This document shows, one piece after another, positions 44,945-52,692 of a stretch of 64,000 nt of DNA. The position numbers and the translations under genes were made by a program. Each line of letters opens with the position of its first letter. Within the stretch, counting starts at the first letter, position 1. The stretch is from the NCBI GenBank assembly GCA_937928005.1, contig CALFVD010000044.1, forward strand, positions 21,584-85,583, in the 5' to 3' direction. This DNA comes from an uncultured Neomegalonema sp. GTDB lineage: Bacteria > Pseudomonadota > Alphaproteobacteria > Rhodobacterales > Rhodobacteraceae. A model generated the notes under the pieces. The model made no database searches and had not been told where the DNA came from. It saw only the letters and a program-made list of their open reading frames with translations.

Positions 44945-47900
44945 TTGGCATCAGGCAGAGCGAATAATTGTCCTGAATGCTATGCTGCCAGTGATCCGAA
45001 TGCTCGATTTTGTTCCTCGTGCGGCGCACGGCTCACAAAAGTGCAGACCAGCGAAACGCCGGGTGAACACCGTCAGATCACTGTGATGTTCTGCGACCTT
45101 GTTGGCTCTACCGATTTATCGCGTAAGTTGGAGCCTGAAGACTTGCAGCTGTTGCTACGTCGGTATCAGACAATCTGCGCTGGTGCGATTGAGGCGAGAG
45201 GCGGCATGATTGCGCAGTATCTCGGCGATGGAATCTTAGCCTATTTTGGCTATCCTAAAGCCGCCGAAAACGCGGCGGAGCGAGGGATTGCAGCCGCACT
45301 TGCTATCGTTCGTGAGATACGGGAGGAAGATGCCCGTAAATCCTATGGCCCTGAGATCGAATCTGCCACCCGTATCGCGTTGCATACGGGCCGCGTTCTC
45401 GTGGGGGAGATGGGTGCGGGATCGACACGCGACCAGCATGCAATCACGGGTGTTGTCCCAAATCTCGCCGCGCGGCTCGAACAATGCGCCCCAAAGAATG
45501 GCGTCGTCGTCAGCCCGGAGACGATGTCCCTTGCCGTACGGAATTTTGCATTCCGCTCCCTTGGCCCACAAGAGTTGAAGGGCTTTGCCGACCCCGTCGA
45601 CGTGTTTCAGGTGCTCGGCCCCCGCGCCCGTATGTCGGTATTGCCCGAACATAACATACCGCTTCTGGGACGTGAGACGGAGCTTGCCGCCCTACATACA
45701 TGCTGGTCCAACGTGGAAGCAGGACACCCTGCGCGCATGGCAATTTTCTCTGCGCCGGGGGTCGGGAAATCATCCCTGACATCCGGCTTCATTGACGACC
45801 TTGAACTACCCGCGCGGCAGATCATCGAAATCTCTGGTTCCAATACCAGCCGCAACACGCCCTTCATCAGCCTGCGTGAAACGATAAAGCGGTGGCTCAC
45901 AGCATTGCGTAACGATGACGGGATATCCGATGAGGCAATTATCGCGGAATGGTTCCGCCTGCCCAATATTGCGGCCTCGGCGGATGCACAGTTCCTTCTG
46001 TCGTTCATCAGGGACGACATTACCGTTGATGCCGAAACGCGCCCTGCCCTCACCGCTGCCTGCGCTGCCCTCATTGCCGCCCTGCCTAAGCCACTTGCGC
46101 TCGTGGTTGAGGATGCCCATTGGGTTGACCACTCAACGCTGGAATTGCTGGATGGCATCGCGCGGGACCGTGCAGGAGTGCTGTTGCTGCTGCTCGCACG
46201 CCCGGACCACGGGGTCGAGTCGTTCGTGAAAGAGGCGCAGACGATCCGTCTTACCCCGCTGGACGAAGGCGCTTGCGGGCGGCTTGCCGCATCGGTGGCG
46301 GGCGCGCCCCTTGAAAAGCGGATTGTGAAGCGGATATCCGAGATATCCGACGGCGTTCCCTTGTTCGTGGTTGAGCTGACCAAGGCACAGATCGCTTCTG
46401 GTATCATTGTTCTGTCGCGCGGGGTCTATCGCGAAACAGATAATCCCGCCGTAACCGATACCCCCACATCACTGCTCGACTTGATTACCGAGCGCCTCGA
46501 TGGTCTAGGGCGCGGTAAAGTTCTGGCGCAGGTGGCCGCCGTGATTGGTCGGCGCTTCGACACATCGGCATTGAGCATCTTGCTGGACGAAGACATCGCC
46601 ACCGTCGGGATACAGCTCGACCGGTTGGTCGAGGACGGTATCGTCACCCGTGAATGGAGCGGGCAATTCGTCTTTGCCCATGCCTTATACCAGAAGGCCG
46701 CTTACGAAACCCTCGTGCGTAGCATACGCAAAGACCTCCATGCGCGATATGTCGACTGGCTGCATGAAAAACCCGCCCGGCTAGAGACGTTGCCCGCCGA
46801 AGCCCTCGGCTTTCATCTGGTGGCCTGTTATCGCTACGATCTGGCGCTGGAGCAATATCTCGCGGCGGGCCTAACGGCGAAAGTCGCCTCAGCGAGCCAT
46901 GAGGCTGTCTCCCAATTCGCCAAGTGCCGTGATCTGCTGGATCGGGCGGCACCAGATGACGGTATCCTGCGGCTGCACATTCAGGTGTTCCTTGCTGACG
47001 CCCTTCTCTCCGCGCGCGGGTCAGGGGCACCGGAGACGCGGGCCGCTTACCGTCTTGCCGTGGAGATGGCCGATGGTCTACCCGAATCCGAATGGCATTT
47101 TGCCGCCTATTGGGGGTGGTGGCGCGTGTCGGAGGATTTCGCGGTTATGGCCGAGCGGGGGCAACGTCTGTTGCAGATTTCTGACCGGATGCAGGGTGAA
47201 ATGTTCAAGCTGCAAGCCCGACACTGTGCATGGGCGAACGCTTTTCAGACAGGCCAGATCGGCTCAACCCTGGATTATGCCCGCACCGGGCTGACCCTTT
47301 ACGAGAGCGGCTCGTTCACAAAGACCGAAATGCTCTATGGCGGGCATGACTGCAAGGTTTGTGCGCATGGCAGCATTGCGTTGGCCAGTTGGTTAAACGG
47401 GGCCGGGGATGCGGCAGTTGCCGATGTCGAGGCCGCACTCACCAGTGCCGAGCGTCTCGACCATGCGGGGAGTATTCTGCACGCCCTCGATATCGCCGTG
47501 ATGCTGCATTATTATCGCGGTGATACCAAAGCTTGCCGTAGTTTGGCGCAACGCCTGCACGATCTAGCCGATATCCATGACCTTAGCGAGTATCGAGCCA
47601 AGGGCGAGATTTTTGCCGGATGGGTTGATACCTGTGAGGGCAAGTTACGCGACGGGTTGGCACGATTAGAAGCTGGGTTCGCCATTATGCGCGAAGTAGG
47701 CACGCCAGAGGATTTCCCCGTCTATAACGGGATGCGCGCCACTGCACTCGCAGCTCTTGGTGAAACCGATGCCGCCTTTGCTGCGCTGAGCGATGCGCGG
47801 GCGGTCATGGCGGAGGTTGGCGTTAGTTATTGGAGTGCCGAAATCACACGGCTTGAAGTAGAAACCATGATCCGCGCCTCTTCCCATGATGCCGTAGCTA

Positions 47901-48115
47901 TTGCGAAACAGATCAACGCCGCCACCAAAATCGCCCGTGAACAGGACGCCCGCGCCCTCGAATTGCGCATCGCGATCACGGCACACCAATATACGGGCGG
48001 AGCCGAGACTGCCGCCACCTTGCGCCGGGTATTGGATGCCCTTGGCCCCGACCATACCAGCCGTGATGCGGTCGTAGCGCGTGATCTACTCAACATGATG
48101 GAAATAGCGGAATGA
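44945..48115 (+). CDS. Zinc-ribbon / class III cyclase / AAA ATPase / TPR-type regulator
   Basis: The protein has about 1056 residues. A zinc ribbon CPECYAASDPNARFCSSCG comes first. A class III nucleotidyl cyclase domain carries both metal Asp residues (VMFCDLVGST, YLGDGILAYFG) and GVVPNLAARLE. A STAND-like P-loop (IFSAPGVGKSS) with Walker B-type LALVVEDAHW, and a C-terminal helical TPR-like half, complete it. It probably makes cAMP or is a cyclase-gated sensor. Start: TTG at 44945 with GGGAG 8 bp upstream; GTG at 44903 is possible but lacks a ribosome site. The stop overlaps YcaO (ATGA), tying this regulator to the peptide-modification genes. Confidence 0.85.
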   Translation: MASGRANNCPECYAASDPNARFCSSCGARLTKVQTSETPGEHRQITVMFCDLVGSTDLSRKLEPEDLQLLLRRYQTICAGAIEARGGMIAQYLGDGILAYFGYPKAAENAAERGIAAALAIVREIREEDARKSYGPEIESATRIALHTGRVLVGEMGAGSTRDQHAITGVVPNLAARLEQCAPKNGVVVSPETMSLAVRNFAFRSLGPQELKGFADPVDVFQVLGPRARMSVLPEHNIPLLGRETELAALHTCWSNVEAGHPARMAIFSAPGVGKSSLTSGFIDDLELPARQIIEISGSNTSRNTPFISLRETIKRWLTALRNDDGISDEAIIAEWFRLPNIAASADAQFLLSFIRDDITVDAETRPALTAACAALIAALPKPLALVVEDAHWVDHSTLELLDGIARDRAGVLLLLLARPDHGVESFVKEAQTIRLTPLDEGACGRLAASVAGAPLEKRIVKRISEISDGVPLFVVELTKAQIASGIIVLSRGVYRETDNPAVTDTPTSLLDLITERLDGLGRGKVLAQVAAVIGRRFDTSALSILLDEDIATVGIQLDRLVEDGIVTREWSGQFVFAHALYQKAAYETLVRSIRKDLHARYVDWLHEKPARLETLPAEALGFHLVACYRYDLALEQYLAAGLTAKVASASHEAVSQFAKCRDLLDRAAPDDGILRLHIQVFLADALLSARGSGAPETRAAYRLAVEMADGLPESEWHFAAYWGWWRVSEDFAVMAERGQRLLQISDRMQGEMFKLQARHCAWANAFQTGQIGSTLDYARTGLTLYESGSFTKTEMLYGGHDCKVCAHGSIALASWLNGAGDAAVADVEAALTSAERLDHAGSILHALDIAVMLHYYRGDTKACRSLAQRLHDLADIHDLSEYRAKGEIFAGWVDTCEGKLRDGLARLEAGFAIMREVGTPEDFPVYNGMRATALAALGETDAAFAALSDARAVMAEVGVSYWSAEITRLEVETMIRASSHDAVAIAKQINAATKIAREQDARALELRIAITAHQYTGGAETAATLRRVLDALGPDHTSRDAVVARDLLNMMEIAE

Positions 48116-49332
48116 GCGCCAGCAAACGCTGGCGTACAGGCGGACGCCGCGCCCGCACCCCCACCGAGACATGGCGGATACTGCGCCCCCTCCTGCCCGT
48201 CTTTGGCATTACCCGTGTCGCAGACCTAACCGGGTTGGACCGGATCGGCATCCCCGTCTTCACCGCCTGTCGCCCTAACTCGCGTTCGCTCTCGGTATTC
48301 CAAGGCAAGGGGTTGGATCGTGACGCGGCTCAAGTCTCCGCCGTGATGGAGGCGGTAGAGACATGGTGCGCCGAACAGATTACCGCCCCGCTGAAATTTG
48401 CCAGCATCGACGAAATGATGCCCACGCATGATCTAGCCGACCTTGCGCGCCTTCCTCTGATGACCCCTGAAGGCGTTGATCCGGCGCAGCCTTTCTTGTG
48501 GATTGAGGCCGATGACCTGCCCACAGGGGCACGCCGCTGGTTGCCTTTCGAGTTGGTCCACGCGAATTACGCCCAGCCCGAACCCGCACATTCGGGCGGA
48601 TTTCTTAGCACAACCAATGGCCTCGCCTCTGGCAATACGCGCGATGAAGCGGTGCTGCATGGCTTGATGGAAGTGATCGAACGGGATGCCCTGACCCTTT
48701 GGAAGCTCGGTCCGCAGGCATGGGATGGCGCGACCGCCCTCGCCCTCGATACCGTGGATGACCCCGCCTGTCGTGATATACTCGACCAGTTTAAGAGCGC
48801 GGGCATCGACGTGATGGCTTGGGATGCACGCTCCGATCTTGGCGTGCCGTGCTTTCTGGCCTTGATCTGCGACCGCGAGAGCGAGCCGGGTGTAGCTGAG
48901 TTCGGTGGCGGGGCGCATCCGGCACCTGAAATCGCTTTGCTACGCGCCCTGACCGAAGCGGCGCAGGCCCGCCTTACCTTCATCAGTGGCGCGCGTGAGG
49001 ATATTGGCGATGATGCCTATACCCGCGCCGCGCAAACCGATCGACAAGCACAGGCACGCGCAATCATTGATGCACAAGCCCCTGCACTTGCGTTCTCGCA
49101 GATCAAAAGCTGTGAAACCGAAACCTTCGCAGGCGATATCACCGTGACCCTCGACCGCCTCGCCGAAGTTGGCATTACCGAGGTGTTGACCGTCGATATA
49201 GGGATACCCGGCCTGCCCTTTGCCGTCGTTCGCACGGTCGTACCGGGGCTGGAATCCGCAATGGAGGGCGCGGACAGCCCCTATGTCCCAGGTTCGCGTG
49301 CCGCTGCCTTGCTCGGCGAGGCCACACCATGA
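48112..49332 (+). CDS. YcaO-domain ATP-dependent backbone-modifying enzyme
   Basis: The 406 residues have the YcaO ATP/Mg site in three parts: SAVMEAVETW (E80, E83), GLMEVIERDA (E186, E190) and RALTEAAQARL (E282, Q285). The C-terminus lacks the PxPxP of azoline-forming YcaOs. YcaO enzymes activate a peptide-bond oxygen with ATP. When paired with TfuA, as here, the known outcomes are thioamides (thiovarsolins in Streptomyces, McrA thioglycine in methanogens). It is coupled by ATGA overlaps to the cyclase upstream and to tfuA downstream. The likely substrate is the repeat protein at 51348. Confidence 0.92.
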   Translation: MSASKRWRTGGRRARTPTETWRILRPLLPVFGITRVADLTGLDRIGIPVFTACRPNSRSLSVFQGKGLDRDAAQVSAVMEAVETWCAEQITAPLKFASIDEMMPTHDLADLARLPLMTPEGVDPAQPFLWIEADDLPTGARRWLPFELVHANYAQPEPAHSGGFLSTTNGLASGNTRDEAVLHGLMEVIERDALTLWKLGPQAWDGATALALDTVDDPACRDILDQFKSAGIDVMAWDARSDLGVPCFLALICDRESEPGVAEFGGGAHPAPEIALLRALTEAAQARLTFISGAREDIGDDAYTRAAQTDRQAQARAIIDAQAPALAFSQIKSCETETFAGDITVTLDRLAEVGITEVLTVDIGIPGLPFAVVRTVVPGLESAMEGADSPYVPGSRAAALLGEATP

Positions 49333-50057
49333 CGACCTGCGTTTTTCTTGGCCCTACCCTATCGCTTGATGCGGCACGCGCCGCGCTGGACGCGATCTAT
49401 CTGCCCCCGGCTCGACGTGGTGACATCCTGCGCGCAGTCGAGACTTATGCCCCAGACACTATCGTTCTGATCGATGGGTATTTTGAACAAGCCGCCGCTG
49501 TATGGCACAAGGAAATCCTATGGGCCTTGCGGGAGGGAGTGACCGTTTGTGGGGCGGCCAGCATGGGAGCGTTACGCGCCGCCGATTTGGCACAATTTGG
49601 GATGATCGGCATGGGCCGTATCTTTGACGCCTATATGTCCGGCACCTATGGTCCCTTTGATGATCCATTCGACGGCGACGATGAGGTCGCGATCCTGCAC
49701 GGTCCCGCCGAAATTGGCTACTTGCCCGTCACCGAAGCGATGGCCGATATCCGCGATACGCTGGCGGAGGCGAAGCGCGCGCAGGTCATCACCGAAGTCG
49801 AGATGACTACGATTGCGGCGCGCGCCAAATCAACCTTCTACAAGCGGCGCACATGGCCCACCCTTCTCGACATTGCGTCCCCTGCCCTGCGTGACTGGGT
49901 TGCCGCCAACCATATTTCCCGCAAATCGCTGGACGCCACGCATTTACTGGGCGAAGTTAGGCGAGGGGTAATCATGTCCAAACCCCCACCGTTTCGCTTT
50001 GAGCGGACGCTGTTGTGGGAACAAATGGCACCGGGCTTTACGCCGGAAAGGGGGTGA
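49329..50057 (+). CDS. tfuA: TfuA-like protein, YcaO partner
   Basis: The 242 residues show the TfuA core: VFLGPTLS at the start, LIDGYFEQ near residue 47, VWHKEILWALREG at 58-70 and VCGAASMGALRAADL at 73-87, then GMIGMGRIFDAY. TfuA was named from trifolitoxin synthesis in Rhizobium; as a YcaO partner it is thought to help deliver sulfur for thioamidation. The C-terminal 90 residues are helical and less conserved. It overlaps the YcaO stop (ATGA); the peptidase starts one base after its stop. Confidence 0.92.
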   Translation: MTTCVFLGPTLSLDAARAALDAIYLPPARRGDILRAVETYAPDTIVLIDGYFEQAAAVWHKEILWALREGVTVCGAASMGALRAADLAQFGMIGMGRIFDAYMSGTYGPFDDPFDGDDEVAILHGPAEIGYLPVTEAMADIRDTLAEAKRAQVITEVEMTTIAARAKSTFYKRRTWPTLLDIASPALRDWVAANHISRKSLDATHLLGEVRRGVIMSKPPPFRFERTLLWEQMAPGFTPERG

Positions 50058-50058
50058 C

Positions 50059-51294
50059 ATGCGCTTTTCGCTGAATGACGCCTTTCGCGCGACCGGCACC
50101 CGCTTTGCCCTCTACGCGCAATCCCCCGTGCTCGACGGGTTCGCCGAGCCGGAGACGATCTACGTCTCCTCACCGCGCGGCACGCTCCTGCCCGGCCCTG
50201 CCGATGACCGGATGTACGTGATCCAACCGCATGAGAAGCAGCCCTATGCGGGCGATGCCCTCCCACCCTTCCGTGGTCCATTCTCCCCTATGGCCATGCC
50301 CAGTTCAGACGGCCATTTCGATCACCTAAGCCCCGACGACCCCGGCTTTCGCAATGCACATATGTTCGGGACCGTCCGGCGTGTCCTCGACATATGGGAA
50401 ATCTATCTGGGTGGCCCCATACCGTGGAGCTTTGCCAACACACATCCCCGCCTCGAACTCATCCCCTATGTGCCATGGGACAACGCCCATTTCGGCTGGG
50501 GTTTCATAGAATGTGGTGAAGGGAAGGACGATCAGGGCGTGTTGCGTCCCTTTGCGTTGAACTTTGACATTCTTGCCCATGAGACAGGCCACGGGATGCT
50601 GTTTTCTATCGTCGGGATGCCACAGCCCGAAACCCTAACCACCGCCTATCGCGGGTTTCACGAATCGGCTTCCGATTGCATTGCCATGATCTCCGCACTG
50701 CATTTCGATACCTTCATCGACCATGTTCTCAACATCACGCAGGGCAATCTGTTCGTCGAGAACGAAATGAACCGTATCGGCGAGCTGTCGCGCACTCGTC
50801 AGATCCGCCGCGCCTCCAACGCCATGACTTTGCGGGATGTGATCGCCGTGAATACTGACCCCAACAAAGCAACCGGCAAACAGATTCACGCGCTGGGGCA
50901 ACCGCTTACCGGTGCCGTGTTCGATGTTATTGCCGAATTCTTCCTCGACCGACTAATCGCGCTGAAAGTCGTAGACGCGGATTCCGTACAACAAGTGCGC
51001 ATCGCCGCCAGTAGTGACAGATTACACGCCGTCGATTCGGCCCTGTTCAGTATCCCCTATCACGCCGACCCAAAAGGTTTCGCTATGGCGCTGGCGCAGG
51101 CGCGCGACATGCTCGGCCTACGCCTTGCGGAATGTTGGCGCCGCTTAACCCCCGACGATTTTACTTTCGAGGGTATGGTCGAAACGCTGCTAACGGTCGA
51201 TGCGGAGATTTCGGGACCGATGAATCGGCAATTGATCTTAGAGTGTTTTGAGTGGCGAGGATTAAGCCTCGAAAAAGTGGACAACAGACAATAG
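50059..51294 (+). CDS. Gluzincin-type metallopeptidase of the RiPP cluster
   Basis: The 411 residues have no signal peptide. The zinc motif HETGH (174-178) lies in LNFDILAHETGHGMLFSIVG. A second motif FHESASD (200-206), 24 residues on, supplies the third ligand Glu202 in the same way as the NExxSD motif of thermolysin-type (M4) peptidases. The overall length exceeds the M4 catalytic domain, and the N-terminal 100 residues are unassigned. It is probably cytosolic and follows tfuA by one base, so it is expected to cut the repeat precursor at 51348. The start MRFSLNDAF at 50059 gives one operon-like unit. Confidence 0.8.
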   Translation: MRFSLNDAFRATGTRFALYAQSPVLDGFAEPETIYVSSPRGTLLPGPADDRMYVIQPHEKQPYAGDALPPFRGPFSPMAMPSSDGHFDHLSPDDPGFRNAHMFGTVRRVLDIWEIYLGGPIPWSFANTHPRLELIPYVPWDNAHFGWGFIECGEGKDDQGVLRPFALNFDILAHETGHGMLFSIVGMPQPETLTTAYRGFHESASDCIAMISALHFDTFIDHVLNITQGNLFVENEMNRIGELSRTRQIRRASNAMTLRDVIAVNTDPNKATGKQIHALGQPLTGAVFDVIAEFFLDRLIALKVVDADSVQQVRIAASSDRLHAVDSALFSIPYHADPKGFAMALAQARDMLGLRLAECWRRLTPDDFTFEGMVETLLTVDAEISGPMNRQLILECFEWRGLSLEKVDNRQ

Positions 51295-51347
51295 CACTCG
51301 CCGTCCGTGTAGTGTAACATCAGTATATGTTTTAAGGGGGATATGCC

Positions 51348-52160
51348 ATGACGACGACCAGCCTGACTCCGAAAAATACGTTCACACTGTTCGGAAAAAC
51401 CGTCCCGATGCTGTTCGGAACGGATGCCCTACCCGAAGATCTGGCCGCTCATGCGCGCACCCTGTCGCTCAAAGAAGGTCGTGCCGCCGCCGTTGAAGGC
51501 GACTACTTCAAGGGCGATCTGGTTGCCGTCAGTGGATACATGCGCCACGGCGAGCGCGAACCAATTACCTTGCCCGAGCCACAAATGCTGCTCCTGCCCG
51601 GTAATCCGGTACAGCCCGATGGATTGGGCGACGCTGTCGAAGCGGCCTTCCCTGCTGACGAATTTTTGCGCTGGAACGTGGTTTTAGACGATGTGACCGT
51701 CGAGATCGGTGCCGAGGAAACCACCATCGGCGAGGCACTCGCCGGGGCCAGCGACGACATGGACGTCGCAGTGGACGGGGCCGGGTTTACCCTGCGTGGA
51801 GCCGATGGCCGCCTCTACTATGTGCCACAAAGCCTTGATGGCTTTCAGGTTATGGATGGCGACGACCGTGCGACCTTGATGGTCGCCCCCGGCACTGATC
51901 GCAACGACCTTACCGTCCGCGAACTATTCGACGATGGCACCGGCGGCATAATCCAGAGCCGCGCGATGATGCAGTCACGAGCAATGATGCAGAGCCGCGC
52001 GATGATGCAGTCACGAGCAATGATGCAGAGCCGTGCTATGATGCAATCGCGAGCCATGATGCAGAGCCGCGCAATGATGCAGTCACGAGCAATGATGCAA
52101 GCCCGCGCGATGATGCAGTCAAACCTACACGGACACGGTCATCATACCGATGACGAATAA
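51348..52160 (+). CDS. Multi-core RiPP precursor candidate with QSRAMM repeats
   Basis: The 270 residues have three parts. Residues 1-202 form an acidic, apparently folded leader-like domain (GKTVPMLFGTDALPEDLAAH near the start, LTVRELFDDGTGG at its end). Residues 203-256 are nine tandem hexapeptides, eight QSRAMM and one QARAMM. Residues 257-270 are a tail with HGHGHH and acidic TDDE. No signal peptide, no homology I can name. A strong AAGGGGG precedes the ATG, 53 bp after the peptidase. Position and repeats indicate that it is the substrate of YcaO-TfuA. The Met-rich units and His tail would suit metal binding. A thioamidated structural protein, rather than a released peptide, is the alternative. 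Confidence 0.75.
   Translation: MTTTSLTPKNTFTLFGKTVPMLFGTDALPEDLAAHARTLSLKEGRAAAVEGDYFKGDLVAVSGYMRHGEREPITLPEPQMLLLPGNPVQPDGLGDAVEAAFPADEFLRWNVVLDDVTVEIGAEETTIGEALAGASDDMDVAVDGAGFTLRGADGRLYYVPQSLDGFQVMDGDDRATLMVAPGTDRNDLTVRELFDDGTGGIIQSRAMMQSRAMMQSRAMMQSRAMMQSRAMMQSRAMMQSRAMMQSRAMMQARAMMQSNLHGHGHHTDDE
51954..52115 (+). repeat. Nine 18 bp tandem units encoding QSRAMM
   Basis: Units are CAGAGCCGCGCGATGATG (1 and 3 identical) alternating with CAGTCACGAGCAATGATG (2, 4 and 8 identical), so the basic duplicating block is 36 bp. Units 5, 6, 7 and 9 differ mainly at synonymous positions, and unit 9 changes Ser to Ala. Peptide conservation with alternating Ser codons (AGC, TCA) points to selection on the peptide. 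Confidence 0.95.
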
Positions 52161-52173
52161 AGCAACATCAAGC

Positions 52174-52581
52174 TTAATTCTCCTTGGGCGGCTCCGGCGG
52201 TACGGGTAGGATCGGCACTCCTTCTTCGTGCAGTGCCTTTACATCCTCCGCCGTTACTTCACCCCGAATTGGCGCATAATCCATAAGCCCTTCGTGCATA
52301 TCGCGCGCTTGATCGGAGAAAGCCTTACCTACATCCGTCGTCTCAGCCATTACCGTCGCGCGATACTCGGTCATCTTACGCATAATCTCACGCGGACCCG
52401 GTGTCGCGCTATCCGATTTTGCTGCAACATTAGGTGCCATTACCCCCTTCACCACATCGTTCGACCCACATTCTGGACACGCGACATGCCCCGCCCCGGC
52501 GAGCGAATCGTACGTTGCGCTATCGGCAAACCACATATCGAAATTATGCTTGTTGTCGCATTTGAGGGTATAGCGGATCAT
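52174..52581 (-). CDS. DUF1178 zinc-ribbon-like protein
   Basis: The 135 residues start MIRYTLKCDNKHNFDMWFAD and carry a CPECGSNDV half-ribbon near residue 33, matching DUF1178. The C-terminus (YAPIRGEVTAEDVKALHEEG) is typical of the family. The function is unknown; the cysteines suggest zinc binding. It starts at 52581; the longer frame lacks support. It converges on the precursor gene with 13 bp between stops. Confidence 0.85.
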   Translation of the reverse strand: MIRYTLKCDNKHNFDMWFADSATYDSLAGAGHVACPECGSNDVVKGVMAPNVAAKSDSATPGPREIMRKMTEYRATVMAETTDVGKAFSDQARDMHEGLMDYAPIRGEVTAEDVKALHEEGVPILPVPPEPPKEN

Positions 52582-52692
52582 GGTCGGTGCGGATGTCCTG
52601 TGCAATGGTTCACCATCACAAGATAAGTGGATGCTTGTGCGATACAATGGCTACGATTTACCGGCAATGGTCGTGCATGATACGGCTACCGT

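Noticed and set aside
51915..51953. True double-glycine (C39) leader cleavage site
   Set aside because: The spacing is one residue off the consensus and no C39 peptidase or ABC exporter is in the window, so it is noted only as a possibility.
51954..52115. Possible CRISPR-like array
   Set aside because: The 18 bp units are directly adjacent without spacers and lie in frame within a gene; no cas genes are present.
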